The translations under genes were made by a program, and so were the position numbers. Shown in pieces: positions 54,561-62,935 of a DNA stretch of 64,000 nucleotides. A model generated the notes under the pieces. It had not been told where the DNA came from, did not search any database, and saw nothing but the letters and a program-made list of their open reading frames with translations. This DNA comes from Serratia fonticola. Lineage in GTDB: Bacteria > Pseudomonadota > Gammaproteobacteria > Enterobacterales > Enterobacteriaceae. Location: contig NZ_CP011254.1 of the NCBI RefSeq assembly GCF_001006005.1, positions 930,001-994,000 of the forward strand, written 5' to 3'. Every line of letters begins with the position of its first letter. The stretch's first letter is position 1.

Positions 54561-55721
54561 ATGAAACGCGTTGCGATTAGCGAGCGCCCAGACTGGCGCG
54601 AAAAAGCCACCGAATTTGGTTTCGCCTTTCACACCATGTATGGCGAACCCTACTGGTGTGAAGATGCCTATTACCAATTCACGTTAGCGCAGATCGAAGA
54701 GATTGAAGATGCCACCGCCGAACTGCACCAGATGTGCCTGAAGGTGGTTGATAAGGTGGTCAACAGCGATCAACTGATGACCAAATTCTGCATCCCCAAG
54801 CACACCTGGGAATTCGTTCGCAGCTCCTGGCGCACTAATCAGCCTTCGCTGTATTCACGCCTCGATCTGGCCTATGACGGCATCAATCCACCCAAGCTAT
54901 TGGAAAATAACGCCGATACGCCCACCTCACTGTATGAGGCCGCGTTCTTCCAATGGCTGTGGCTGGAAGATCAGATCAACGCTGGCAAGCTGGATCCCGC
55001 CGCTGACCAGTACAACAGCCTGCAAGAAAAACTGATCGAACGTTTCGCCGATCTGCAAGCCAACCACGGCTTTAGCCTGCTGCATCTGGCCTGCTGCCAA
55101 GACAGCGAGGAAGATCGCGGTACGGTGCAATATCTGCAAGATTGCGCGCTGGAAGCGGGCCTGCCGACCGAATTCCTGTTTATGGAAGAGATTGGCCTGG
55201 GCGAGAAAGGCCAGTTCACCGATCTGCAAAATCAGGTTATCAGTAACCTGTTCAAGCTCTATCCGTGGGAATTTATGCTGCGCGAGATGTTCTCCACCAA
55301 GCTGGAAGACGCTGGCGTACGCTGGCTGGAACCGGCCTGGAAGAGCATTATCTCCAACAAGGCTCTGCTGCCGCTGTTGTGGGAAATGTTCCCGGATCAT
55401 CCAAACCTGCTGCCAGCCTACTTTGCCGAGGACGATCATCCGCAGATGGATCATTACGTCACCAAGCCGCTGTTCTCACGCGAGGGTGCCAACATCCAGA
55501 TCGTCCAAAACGGTCAGGAAGTGGCGCGCGTAGATGGGCCATACGGCGAAGAAGGCATGATTGTGCAGCAGTTCCATCAGTTGCCACAGTTTGAAGGCAG
55601 CTATACGCTGATCGGCAGTTGGCTGGTCAACGATCAGCCTTGCGGCATCGGCCTGCGTGAAGATCGCGAGTTGATCACCCAGGATCTGTCGCGTTTCTAC
55701 CCGCATATTATTCTTGGTTAA
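54561..55721 (+). CDS. ygiC: YgiC, glutathionylspermidine synthase-like ATP-grasp protein
   Basis: ATP-grasp protein of the GSP_synth family, resembling the synthetase half of glutathionylspermidine synthase but without the amidase half. The 386-residue length equals that of E. coli YgiC. Conserved segments are [25 protein letters not shown] (substrate/ATP region) and the C-terminal acid-rich motif. The related protein is thought to form an amide bond of unknown partners; no reaction is proven. It is cotranscribed with ygiB and followed by two hairpins. Confidence 0.92.
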   Translation: MKRVAISERPDWREKATEFGFAFHTMYGEPYWCEDAYYQFTLAQIEEIEDATAELHQMCLKVVDKVVNSDQLMTKFCIPKHTWEFVRSSWRTNQPSLYSRLDLAYDGINPPKLLENNADTPTSLYEAAFFQWLWLEDQINAGKLDPAADQYNSLQEKLIERFADLQANHGFSLLHLACCQDSEEDRGTVQYLQDCALEAGLPTEFLFMEEIGLGEKGQFTDLQNQVISNLFKLYPWEFMLREMFSTKLEDAGVRWLEPAWKSIISNKALLPLLWEMFPDHPNLLPAYFAEDDHPQMDHYVTKPLFSREGANIQIVQNGQEVARVDGPYGEEGMIVQQFHQLPQFEGSYTLIGSWLVNDQPCGIGLREDRELITQDLSRFYPHIILG

Positions 55722-55728
55722 TCCGTAG

Positions 55729-55746
55729 GGTCGAACCTATTCGACC
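55729..55746 (+). other. First hairpin after ygiC
   Basis: GGTCGAA and TTCGACC form a perfect 7-bp stem with a 4-base loop, 7 bases after the ygiC stop and just before the main terminator. Confidence 0.5.
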
Positions 55747-55751
55747 GTAGA

Positions 55752-55776
55752 GGCGCGAAATTTTCGCGCCTTTTTT
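55752..55776 (+). terminator. ygiBC terminator
   Basis: GGCGCGAAA and TTTCGCGCC form a perfect 9-bp stem, followed by six T. Confidence 0.92.
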
Positions 55777-55792
55777 ATTGGTCTCTGCTGGT

Positions 55793-55808
55793 GATTAATC
55801 GATTAACC
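55793..55808 (+). promoter_or_regulatory. LacI-family operator in front of the cupin isomerase operon
   Basis: GATTAATCGATTAACC, identical to the site at 61621-61636. It sits just before a TATACT -10 candidate at 55812-55817, within the promoter spacer, so repressor binding would block polymerase. Confidence 0.75.
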
Positions 55809-55811
55809 TCA

Positions 55812-55817
55812 TATACT
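55812..55817 (+). promoter_or_regulatory. Candidate -10 box of the cupin isomerase operon
   Basis: TATACT, one mismatch from consensus, 37 bases before the ATG; a weak TGGTGA lies 17 bp upstream as -35. Confidence 0.5.
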
Positions 55818-55853
55818 CAAAGCGTCTGTTCTCCTCGGGCGGAGCTACCAGAT

Positions 55854-56417
55854 ATGAAGCTGACTTCCCTTATCCCGCCGCAGGTAAACCTGCATGATGG
55901 GCGCTTTACTGCACCTGATGTACAACATAAATCCACGACCCTGGGCAACCTCGCGGGGATATTTGCCGATCGTCACGCCTGGCAGGAGATGCCAGCAGAG
56001 TTTGCCGTCTACAGCGTAGAGATGTTGCCTTCTCCCTCGCAGGAAGGTGAGCTGTTTGTTGGTACTACGCACCTGCAGGCGGGCAAGGTGGGTAACGAGT
56101 TCTTTATGACCCGTGGGCACTTCCACCAGCGCCGTGAACAGGCCGAGTTCTACTTCGGGCTGCGCGGTAAGGGCTTGCTCTTGCTGCAACATCAGGACGG
56201 TGACTGCATCCTTGAGCAAGTGTTTGCTGGCAGCGTCCACCATATTCCCTCCTTCACCGCCCACCGCCTGATTAACATCGGCGATGAGGTGCTCTCGGCA
56301 CTAGCGGTCTGGCCAACGGTGGCCGGGCATGATTACATTGCCTTACAGCCGCAGGGCTTCAAACTACGGGTGTTCGCCGACGGCGCAGGTTGGAAAGCGG
56401 AGGCCCAATATGAGTGA
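55854..56417 (+). CDS. Cupin-type glucose-6-phosphate isomerase family protein (first of pair)
   Basis: 187-residue cupin of the GPI (archaeal-type phosphoglucose isomerase) family. Metal ligands known from archaeal cupin isomerases are conserved: HFH (H89, H91), E98 in AEFYFG and H137 in FTAHRLIN. These enzymes isomerise glucose-6-phosphate and fructose-6-phosphate or related phosphosugars. The ATG at 55854 is used (GGAG upstream); the longer frame crosses the operator. The second cupin gene overlaps its end by 8 bases. A LacI-type operator lies 45 bp upstream. The true substrate of this pair is unknown. Confidence 0.82.
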   Translation: MKLTSLIPPQVNLHDGRFTAPDVQHKSTTLGNLAGIFADRHAWQEMPAEFAVYSVEMLPSPSQEGELFVGTTHLQAGKVGNEFFMTRGHFHQRREQAEFYFGLRGKGLLLLQHQDGDCILEQVFAGSVHHIPSFTAHRLINIGDEVLSALAVWPTVAGHDYIALQPQGFKLRVFADGAGWKAEAQYE

Positions 56418-57192
56418 CTCCATGCTGCCGTATGGGTTGGACGTGCGCGTTACCCGCGAGCCGATGGGTTTTGGCTATGGGGATGAGGTGATAGGTCCGT
56501 TGCCAGAGATCCGCACGTTGGATCAAATCCGCCCTTCGCTACGCGACCCCGACTGTGATGGCCCAAAGCAGGTATACGCCATCGTGATGGACGTGGCCAA
56601 GCAGCAACATCTGGCGGAGTTAAAGAAGCGCATGTTGTTGTTTGGCATCGTGACCTATGCCAAAGGCCAACTAGGGCGTGAACCGATACGCAGCCAAGGG
56701 CATATTCACCGTGTCAGCCAGCACAGCGGCTGGTCCCCGCCGGAGCTGTACGAAATCTGGCAGGGCAAAGCGATCATCTATATGCAGGAACGGGTCGAGC
56801 GGGACCCTGGCCGCTGCTTTGCCGTCCATGCCGGGCCTGGGGAAAAAGTGCTGGTGCCACCGGGTTGGGCACATGCCACCATTTCCGCCGATCCCCATCA
56901 GCCGCTAACCTTTGCCGCCTGGTGCGATCGCGAATACGGCTTTGAGTATGAGGCGGTACGGGCCTACAAAGGGCTGGCATGGTATCCATTATTGCAGGGC
57001 GATAACATCGTCTGGCAGCAAAACCCGCATTATCAATCCGGCAGGTTGCACGCCATCGGGCCACGGCATTACGCCGAGTTTGGTCTGAGCGATGAGCCGC
57101 TCTATGCGCAATTTGAGGCGGACCCGGCACGCTTCCAGTTTATTTCCAAGCCGGGCAGCGTAGCGGAACAATGGCAGAGATTTGAACCTTGA
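56410..57192 (+). CDS. Cupin-type phosphosugar isomerase family protein (second of pair)
   Basis: 260-residue cupin of the same family as its neighbour but longer. The ligand set HIH (H98, H100), E112 in PELYEIW and H155 in GWAHATIS is conserved. The ATG at 56410 overlaps the previous stop by 8 bases, so the pair is coupled and may form a complex. Two adjacent cupin isomerases are unusual and may act on different phosphosugars or form a heteromer. The gene ends 7 bases before a strong hairpin shared with the convergent PTS operon. Confidence 0.78.
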   Translation: MSDSMLPYGLDVRVTREPMGFGYGDEVIGPLPEIRTLDQIRPSLRDPDCDGPKQVYAIVMDVAKQQHLAELKKRMLLFGIVTYAKGQLGREPIRSQGHIHRVSQHSGWSPPELYEIWQGKAIIYMQERVERDPGRCFAVHAGPGEKVLVPPGWAHATISADPHQPLTFAAWCDREYGFEYEAVRAYKGLAWYPLLQGDNIVWQQNPHYQSGRLHAIGPRHYAEFGLSDEPLYAQFEADPARFQFISKPGSVAEQWQRFEP

Positions 57193-57199
57193 TGGAAGA

Positions 57200-57224
57200 C
57201 GGGCGCAACCTTTGGTTGCGCCCG
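57200..57224. terminator. Bidirectional hairpin between cupin and PTS operons
   Basis: CGGGCGCAACC and GGTTGCGCCCG form a perfect 11-bp stem with a 3-base loop between convergent operons. T-runs are weak on both sides. Confidence 0.65.
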
Positions 57225-57238
57225 ATATTGCAGAAGGA

Positions 57239-58060
57239 TCAGGAAAACAGACCGCAGGCGACTCCGGCAGCGGCCAACACCAGCAGGCCTAGCATCGCCT
57301 TCACCGGTGAAAGCCCGCGCTTAGCCATCAGATACCAGGTAGCCAGCACTACGATCAGCGGCATCAGGTTAGGGAAAATACCATCCAGCATGTGTTGCAG
57401 CTGAATGTTCACCCCATCCTTGGTGATAAACTCCAGCCCGGTCCCCAGCTTGACGTAGCTGGCGGCCACGCCGCCCATGACAAACACCCCTAACAGGGAG
57501 AGCGCTTCACGCAGGCGGGAGGATTTGCTGCTGACCAGCATCTCCACCGAGCCGGACCCCATGTTATAGCCCTTCATAAACAGCCAGTAAGAGCCAGGGA
57601 TAACGATCAGGCTGAAGGCAATAATGTAAAACAGCGGCCCAATCACGCTGCCGCCGGCGGCTAGCGCCATGCCGATACTCAACAGGATGGGGATCAACAT
57701 CCCCGGTAGCATGGAATCGCCGATCCCGGCTACTGGCCCCATCAGGCCCACTTTCAAGGTGTTGATGGTTTCACCGTCGATCGGTTCCCCGTTGGCCCGC
57801 TTCTCTTCCAGCCCGATCACCATACCGTTGACGATCGCGCCCAGCTGCGGTTCGGTATTATAAAATGAGGTATGGCGGCGAATGGCTTCAATGCGTTGCT
57901 GCTTGTCCTGATACAGCTTTTTCAGCGCCGGCATCATGCTCAGGCAAAAACCATAAGACTCCAGGCGCTCAAAGCTCATCGAGGACAGGTTATACATCAT
58001 CCAGGCGCGCCAGCAGCGGCGCAGATCCTGTTTATTCAGTTTGGGTGTTGGCGTTTCCAT
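57239..58060 (-). CDS. Mannose-family PTS EIID
   Basis: Membrane subunit EIID of a mannose-family phosphotransferase system. The 273-residue protein has the diagnostic EIID features: an N-terminal cytoplasmic region with YNLSSMSFERLESYGF, NTEPQLGAIVNGMVIGLEE, and C-terminal hydrophobic segments. It is the last gene of the minus-strand operon ManA-like/EIIA/EIIB/EIIC/EIID, with its start overlapping the EIIC stop by one base. The imported sugar is unknown; mannose-family transporters take up mannose, fructose, sorbose, amino sugars and fructosyl-amino acids. Confidence 0.92.
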   Translation of the reverse strand: METPTPKLNKQDLRRCWRAWMMYNLSSMSFERLESYGFCLSMMPALKKLYQDKQQRIEAIRRHTSFYNTEPQLGAIVNGMVIGLEEKRANGEPIDGETINTLKVGLMGPVAGIGDSMLPGMLIPILLSIGMALAAGGSVIGPLFYIIAFSLIVIPGSYWLFMKGYNMGSGSVEMLVSSKSSRLREALSLLGVFVMGGVAASYVKLGTGLEFITKDGVNIQLQHMLDGIFPNLMPLIVVLATWYLMAKRGLSPVKAMLGLLVLAAAGVACGLFS

Positions 58061-58860
58061 CAGAATTCATCCTCATCATCGGCCTGTGGCCCTGCCTGCG
58101 CGCTGGCAACCTGCGGCTCCGGCTTATAGTTGTAGTGGATCAGCGCTAACAGCGCGCCAACAATCACCAGCGCCACCATATTCAGCTTGAGGAACACGAT
58201 GCAGATAAACCCCACCAGGAAGTAAATCAGCATGCTGTAGTTTTTAATGATCTGCTTGAGAAGAATGGCAATCCCCACCGCGGGCAGAATGCCACCGACC
58301 ACGTTCATGGTGGTTAGCACCAGCGCGGGCAGGCTGTCCATAAAGGCATTGATGTAGCGCGCCCCGAAGAACACCGCGATAAAGGTCGGCACAAAGCGCA
58401 GCAGGAAGTTGGTCACCTGCGGCCAAATGGCGCTGTTAAGATAGATCCCCCGCTCATCTCCCTGCTCTACCGCCACATCCGCACGGTGGTTCCAATAGGA
58501 GTTGAGCACCATCATGGCGTTGAACAGCACGGTGCCCATGATGCCGATAGTCGCCGCCAGTGCGACCGCCACCTCCGGCCCTTTGCCGGAAAGTATCCCC
58601 AGAGCGATCGCCGGGAAGGCGACAAAGTTGAGATCGGCCGGCATCGATCCTCCTGGTGTTACCATGGCGATATACACCGCCTGAACCGCAACACCGATGA
58701 TGATACCGGTCTGTACATCGCCGAGGATCGCCCCCACCAGCATACCGGAGACCAACGGGCGGCTGAGAATATACCAGCCTCCTGTCAACCCCAGCAGCCA
58801 AGGGCTGCTCAGCGCGCCGAGATAGCAGAGTATCCCGATAAGCGTCGCTTCAAACCACAT
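58060..58860 (-). CDS. Mannose-family PTS EIIC
   Basis: Polytopic EIIC subunit (266 residues, several hydrophobic helices) that forms the sugar channel together with EIID. It has the family segments GDVQTGIIIGVAVQAVYIAM and PGGSMPADLNFVAFPAIA. It lies 16 bases after EIIB and one base overlapping EIID. The C-terminal tail is acidic (DDEDEF). Confidence 0.93.
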   Translation of the reverse strand: MWFEATLIGILCYLGALSSPWLLGLTGGWYILSRPLVSGMLVGAILGDVQTGIIIGVAVQAVYIAMVTPGGSMPADLNFVAFPAIALGILSGKGPEVAVALAATIGIMGTVLFNAMMVLNSYWNHRADVAVEQGDERGIYLNSAIWPQVTNFLLRFVPTFIAVFFGARYINAFMDSLPALVLTTMNVVGGILPAVGIAILLKQIIKNYSMLIYFLVGFICIVFLKLNMVALVIVGALLALIHYNYKPEPQVASAQAGPQADDEDEF

Positions 58861-58876
58861 AGTTAACTCCTGTCAG

Positions 58877-59377
58877 TCAGACCTGTTTGAGTTTCTTTTT
58901 GGCATCTAGCCAGCTGAAATGGCTGGCGTCGGGTACCAGACGGAATTCGATCGCATGGCCACGTTCACTGAGAAAATCGAAGGCAGCGCTCTCTTCGTGA
59001 TTTACCGACTGGTTCGGACCAATGGTCACGGTCTGTGCCCGTGCCGACATCGGCCCAACGTTGATCTTCTGGTTACGGTTGTTTAAATCGATACCGGCTT
59101 CCAACAGCCTGCGCAGCGTGACCGGCGATTTACCGATCACGAAGTATTGCTTGTCGCTGGCAATCACCTTCGGCAGCTTTTCTATCGCCTGTGCCACGGT
59201 GAACAACCACACCTTGGTGTCCTGTACCGCTCCTTTCATCACCGATGACAGCAGCGGATCTGCCGCTACCTCATCGTCGATCGCCACAATCCCGTCGCAG
59301 GGCAGCTCCTTCGCCCAACGGGTAACCAGCTGGCCGTGGATCACCCGATCGTCGATACGTACAAATGAAATCGCCAT
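58877..59377 (-). CDS. Mannose-family PTS EIIB
   Basis: Cytoplasmic EIIB subunit of 166 residues. The phosphorylated histidine is in DDRVIHGQLVTRW (about residue 14), as in all mannose-family EIIB. It receives phosphate from the EIIA encoded immediately upstream and passes it to the sugar at EIIC/EIID. A 9-base gap separates it from EIIA. Confidence 0.94.
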   Translation of the reverse strand: MAISFVRIDDRVIHGQLVTRWAKELPCDGIVAIDDEVAADPLLSSVMKGAVQDTKVWLFTVAQAIEKLPKVIASDKQYFVIGKSPVTLRRLLEAGIDLNNRNQKINVGPMSARAQTVTIGPNQSVNHEESAAFDFLSERGHAIEFRLVPDASHFSWLDAKKKLKQV

Positions 59378-59386
59378 GATTTTTCC

Positions 59387-59815
59387 TCAGAAATCGTCCG
59401 GTTGTGCTGCTTGCGCCGGGCGGGCAACCACAATGGTTTCGCCCCCCTGCGCCACCAACTCTTGTGCGGCATGCTGCACATCCACGCCCTCCAGCAAGTC
59501 GGCACTCATCAACAGCATGGGGAAGTTCACCCCGGTCACCACCGCTATTGGCACGGCGTTATTCGGGTCAAACGCATGGCGACAGGCCACGTTATAGGGG
59601 GTGCCACACAGCAAATCGCACAGTACCAACACACCATCGGCACCGGAGCTAACCCGCTGCAGTTCGGTGGCAAAATCTTGCTTGAAAGCCTCAATACCAC
59701 CGGTTTCATCGAGGCTGACGTAACTGGTATGTGGCAACTCGCCATAAACCATGCTGGCGCTGGTCATCAGAGCCTCAGCTAGTGGGCCATGCGAGATCAC
59801 AATCACTTTCAACAT
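59387..59815 (-). CDS. Mannose-family PTS EIIA
   Basis: Cytoplasmic EIIA of 142 residues. The phosphoacceptor histidine is in VISHGPLAEAL (about residue 9), and the dimer segment LCGTPYNVA is conserved. It follows the ManA-like gene after 4 bases, so all five genes are one operon. It is homologous to the N-terminal domain of DhaM in this window but belongs to a separate route. Confidence 0.94.
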   Translation of the reverse strand: MLKVIVISHGPLAEALMTSASMVYGELPHTSYVSLDETGGIEAFKQDFATELQRVSSGADGVLVLCDLLCGTPYNVACRHAFDPNNAVPIAVVTGVNFPMLLMSADLLEGVDVQHAAQELVAQGGETIVVARPAQAAQPDDF

Positions 59816-59819
59816 CGGT

Positions 59820-61586
59820 TTATCCCCTTACCCAGGCTTTGATGGTGGCGAGGGTTTTACCCTGGCTGCTGCCATAAGGGCTGATACGATAAGATCCCAC
59901 CGCTGCCGGGACGATAAAGGTTTCCGCATAATGCACCACAAACGGGGCAAATCGGCCCTCAGGGCTGTCGACCACGGCCTCTTCCCCTTCGATCAGATTC
60001 AGCACGTTCACCCGCCCTTCGGTATGGTGCAACACCGGTTCACTGAACCAATGGCGACGAGTTTCAATAAATTCACGTTCATGCAGACCGGTGCGCTCTT
60101 CCCGCCAGCCCGGCCCTTCGGCCACCGGCTCGGTACGGTTTACCAGATGTTCCTGCACCCAGGCGGTGTCACGCTGCCAGTCGATCACCTGTTCGCCATG
60201 CTCCAGATGCACCGGGCGCGGTAAACCATCCAGCCCCAGGCGACCCCAGTCCCAAAGTTTAAAGGTGAAGATATAAGGCGTGGCGCTGATTTCCAGCACC
60301 ATTGCCCCATCGCCAGAGCAATGCACCGTTCCCGCCGGGATCAGGAAGTGATCGTGTTTGTTGGCCGGGAATTGGTTAACAAACCTCTCATCATCAAAGG
60401 CTTTTTGACCCCGCTGAGCAGCAGCCAGATCGGCCATCATAGCCTGTGGGTCGGTGCCGGTTTTCACGCCCAGATAAACCTTGGCTTCCGGCTCCGCCGC
60501 CAGAATGTAGTAACTTTCATCCTGGGTGTAATGCATGCCGAAATGCTGCTGGATATATTCGGTAATCGGGTGCACCTGGAAGCTGAGGTTTTGCCCGCCG
60601 ACGGTATCCAGGAAATCAAAACGGATCGGGAATTCAGCGCCGAACCGGGCATGCACTCGTTCACCCAACAGAGGGCGAGGATACAACAGCACCAAATCCT
60701 GTGAGGGGATCTCGACCCGGACGTCACCAAACCGCATTAGCAGGCTGTTTTCCTCGGGCACGCAGTCAAAACACCATGCATAGTTGGCTGCCGCCGGGTC
60801 GAGATCGAACTGTTGCTTCATCCATTGACCGCCCCATACACCGGGGTCAAAGAACGGGACTACGCGAAACGGTTGCTGAGTGGCCTGTTGCAACCCGGCG
60901 TGGAACGCGGTACCGGCTACCAGCTTGGGTGAACCGGCCTGATTGGTATCCAGTACAAAGTTGGCTCGTTGCAACAAGGGGGTTTTATGACGATCGAAGA
61001 CCCGCCATTCCACAAAAAACGCGCGCTTATAGCGGCGCAGTACGTCTTCATTCAGGTTGGCAACGCCCCAGTTGCCCAACTCGCCCCGGCGAAAACGTTG
61101 TTGTATCTCCCAGCGTGCCAGATCGGCATAGACCAGTACATCCCCTGCCGCGATGAGTGCCGCCCCTGGCCCATACACCACCACCAAGCCGCTTTCGACG
61201 GCCGCGATTGCCGCACGCTGCTGCTGCACGGCCTCATCGGCAAAAAACTCCGGCATTTCGTGGCAGGACAACACGCCAAAGACCCGGTCATCTGTCAGAT
61301 TACGCTCGATCATCGCGTGGATATGGCTTTCATTATATTTGGCCTGCTCTGCGTTCAGCGCCAGAGCGGGTAGCAAAGGATCGATCAGCTGTGACTTGAG
61401 CTCCTCCAGATCCACACCGTGATAGCAATCCACTACCAGCACGATTTTCGCCAATCCTTGCGCAGCGATATGGCTGCTGATGGCCTGCACCACGGCTGGC
61501 CAACCTTGCCAGGCTGCGCAGTCAAACCCCTGCACCACCAGTTCCGGGTATTTGTCATAGTTTGCTTTACGATGTTGCTCGGACAT
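59820..61586 (-). CDS. Large class I mannose-6-phosphate isomerase-like protein with N-terminal extra domain
   Basis: 588-residue protein. The C-terminal half (about residues 250-588) is a type I phosphomannose isomerase: GGQNLSFQVHP supplies the zinc glutamine and histidine, DESYYIL the glutamate, and GTVHCSGDGAMVLEIS the second histidine. The first about 230 residues resemble the lid and late part of a P-loop sugar or uridine kinase (RRYKRAFFVEWRVFDRHK, ADFVLD-like end) but I see no Walker A loop, so it is probably not an active kinase. It is the first gene of the PTS operon. The ATG at 61586 is used (the longer frame to 61613 starts inside the promoter). Substrate inferred to be a phosphorylated hexose. 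Confidence 0.75.
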   Translation of the reverse strand: MSEQHRKANYDKYPELVVQGFDCAAWQGWPAVVQAISSHIAAQGLAKIVLVVDCYHGVDLEELKSQLIDPLLPALALNAEQAKYNESHIHAMIERNLTDDRVFGVLSCHEMPEFFADEAVQQQRAAIAAVESGLVVVYGPGAALIAAGDVLVYADLARWEIQQRFRRGELGNWGVANLNEDVLRRYKRAFFVEWRVFDRHKTPLLQRANFVLDTNQAGSPKLVAGTAFHAGLQQATQQPFRVVPFFDPGVWGGQWMKQQFDLDPAAANYAWCFDCVPEENSLLMRFGDVRVEIPSQDLVLLYPRPLLGERVHARFGAEFPIRFDFLDTVGGQNLSFQVHPITEYIQQHFGMHYTQDESYYILAAEPEAKVYLGVKTGTDPQAMMADLAAAQRGQKAFDDERFVNQFPANKHDHFLIPAGTVHCSGDGAMVLEISATPYIFTFKLWDWGRLGLDGLPRPVHLEHGEQVIDWQRDTAWVQEHLVNRTEPVAEGPGWREERTGLHEREFIETRRHWFSEPVLHHTEGRVNVLNLIEGEEAVVDSPEGRFAPFVVHYAETFIVPAAVGSYRISPYGSSQGKTLATIKAWVRG

Positions 61587-61611
61587 GATCTTTTGCCTAT
61601 GCACTGAAAAC

Positions 61612-61617
61612 ATAATA
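61612..61617 (-). promoter_or_regulatory. Candidate -10 box of the PTS operon
   Basis: TATTAT on the minus strand, 26 bases before the ATG; the operator at 61621-61636 sits directly upstream, within the promoter. Confidence 0.5.
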
Positions 61618-61620
61618 AAA

Positions 61621-61636
61621 GATTAATCGATTAACC
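61621..61636. promoter_or_regulatory. LacI-family operator in front of the PTS operon
   Basis: GATTAATCGATTAACC with a perfect 12-bp core TTAATCGATTAA and a central CG, typical of LacI-family sites. Identical to 55793-55808. Confidence 0.78.
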
Positions 61637-61652
61637 CAATCTTAAACAGCGT

Positions 61653-61669
61653 GGTTAACGGGATTAACC
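61653..61669. promoter_or_regulatory. Variant LacI-type operator
   Basis: GGTTAACGGGATTAACC keeps both GGTTAA and TTAACC half-sites with one extra central base; its centre is 32-33 bp from the perfect site. Confidence 0.5.
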
Positions 61670-61751
61670 TCAAACAACGGCGATAAAGCGGACTAAAACC
61701 CAAATTATTGCGATGGGCATCACAAATTATTTTCATCAATTGCCAGAATAA

Positions 61752-61767
61752 GGTTAATCGTTATACC
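61752..61767. promoter_or_regulatory. LacI-type operator before the regulator gene
   Basis: GGTTAATCGTTATACC resembles the reverse complement of the perfect site (GGTTAATCGATTAATC) and lies 36 bp before the LacI gene, suggesting self-control. Confidence 0.5.
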
Positions 61768-61802
61768 TTAATGACAGATCCCGCCTGCAAACAGGATATG
61801 AA

Positions 61803-62813
61803 ATGAGCACCATCACGCTGGCCGACGTCGCCGCCCTAGCCAAAGTCTCCACCGCCACGGTTTCCATGGTATTGCGTAATCGTGGTCGCATCTCGGATGA
61901 AACCCGCAAGCGCGTACTGAGCGCCATCGATGAGCTAGGCTACGTCTATAACCAGACCGCGGCTAACCTGCGCAATCGCAGCAGTAATCAGGTCGGCCTG
62001 CTGCTACACGACATCACCAACCCGTTTTATGCGGAAATGACCGCCGGGCTGAGCCAGGAGATGGAGCGCCACCAGCTCATGCTGTTTTTGGCTAACAGCG
62101 AAGAGTCTGCCCCCAGACAGCAAAAATTTGTCGACTCGCTGTTGCAGAACAATGCCAGTGGCATGGTGCTGTGCTCCGCACGTCAAACGCCACCACTGTT
62201 CTTTGAAACACTCAAACGCCGCAAGATCCCGGCCATTATGGTGGTTCGCCCGGTTGCAGACGCTCATTTTGACTTTGTCGGTACCGATAACTTTTTGGGC
62301 ACTCAGCTAGCCACGCAGCACCTGCTGGATCTGGGCCATCGGCATATCGCCTTTATTGGTGGTTCGGTCAGTTCCACCTCGCGCGCGCAACGCCTGGGTG
62401 GCTATACCAGCAAGCTGTTGGAAAGGGGTATTCAGGTCAACGGGGAATGGATTGTTTGCAGTGAGGCTAGCCAAAGCTCCGGCGCTAAAACCGCAGAGCA
62501 ACTGTTTACGGCGTACCCGGAGATCACCGCCGCATTATGCTATCAGGACATCGTGGCGCTGGGTGTTATGCAGACTTTACGCAAACTTGGTCGCCAGGTA
62601 GGCCGCGACTTTGCGCTGATTGGCTTTGATGATATTACCGAGGCTTCCCTGGTACAGCCGGGGCTGACCACGGTATCCGTCGCTTCACGCGAGATTGGCC
62701 GCAAGGCCGGAGAACTGTTGTATAGCCGCATTCAGGGTAACGATGAACCGCCAAAGCGCATCATTCTGCCGCCTTCGCTGGTGATCCGTGAGTCCTGCGG
62801 TTACGGGTTGTAG
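61803..62813 (+). CDS. LacI-family repressor of the sugar module
   Basis: 336-residue LacI/GalR-family protein: the N-terminal helix-turn-helix with hinge (TLADVAALAKVSTATVSMVLR, split here as a LacI-type start) lies at about residues 4-50, and the periplasmic-binding-type effector domain follows, with a type resembling E. coli MalI (FYAEMTAGLSQEM, LGGYTSKLLERG). AGGA lies 7 bases before the ATG. It is divergent from the PTS operon and probably controls both it and the cupin operon at 55854, whose operator is identical. The inducer is probably the transported sugar or its phosphate. Confidence 0.88.
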   Translation: MSTITLADVAALAKVSTATVSMVLRNRGRISDETRKRVLSAIDELGYVYNQTAANLRNRSSNQVGLLLHDITNPFYAEMTAGLSQEMERHQLMLFLANSEESAPRQQKFVDSLLQNNASGMVLCSARQTPPLFFETLKRRKIPAIMVVRPVADAHFDFVGTDNFLGTQLATQHLLDLGHRHIAFIGGSVSSTSRAQRLGGYTSKLLERGIQVNGEWIVCSEASQSSGAKTAEQLFTAYPEITAALCYQDIVALGVMQTLRKLGRQVGRDFALIGFDDITEASLVQPGLTTVSVASREIGRKAGELLYSRIQGNDEPPKRIILPPSLVIRESCGYGL

Positions 62814-62862
62814 TGGGATCACCGCCATGTTCTACGAAATCTCATCTTGGCGGAGCGGGTAG

Positions 62863-62900
62863 TTTACCAGTTTCAAATCCAACTTTGACGAACTGGTAAA
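62863..62900 (+). promoter_or_regulatory. Promoter with inverted repeat upstream of the HTH gene
   Basis: TTTACCAGTT (62863-62872) and AACTGGTAAA (62891-62900) form perfect 10-bp arms with an 18-base spacer. TTGACG (62885-62890) and TAGACT (62908-62913) fit -35 and -10 with 17-bp spacing; one arm lies in that spacer. Autoregulation is likely. Confidence 0.55.
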
Positions 62901-62935
62901 GTTAGAATAGACTATTAGTCAAATGGAGGTGACTT

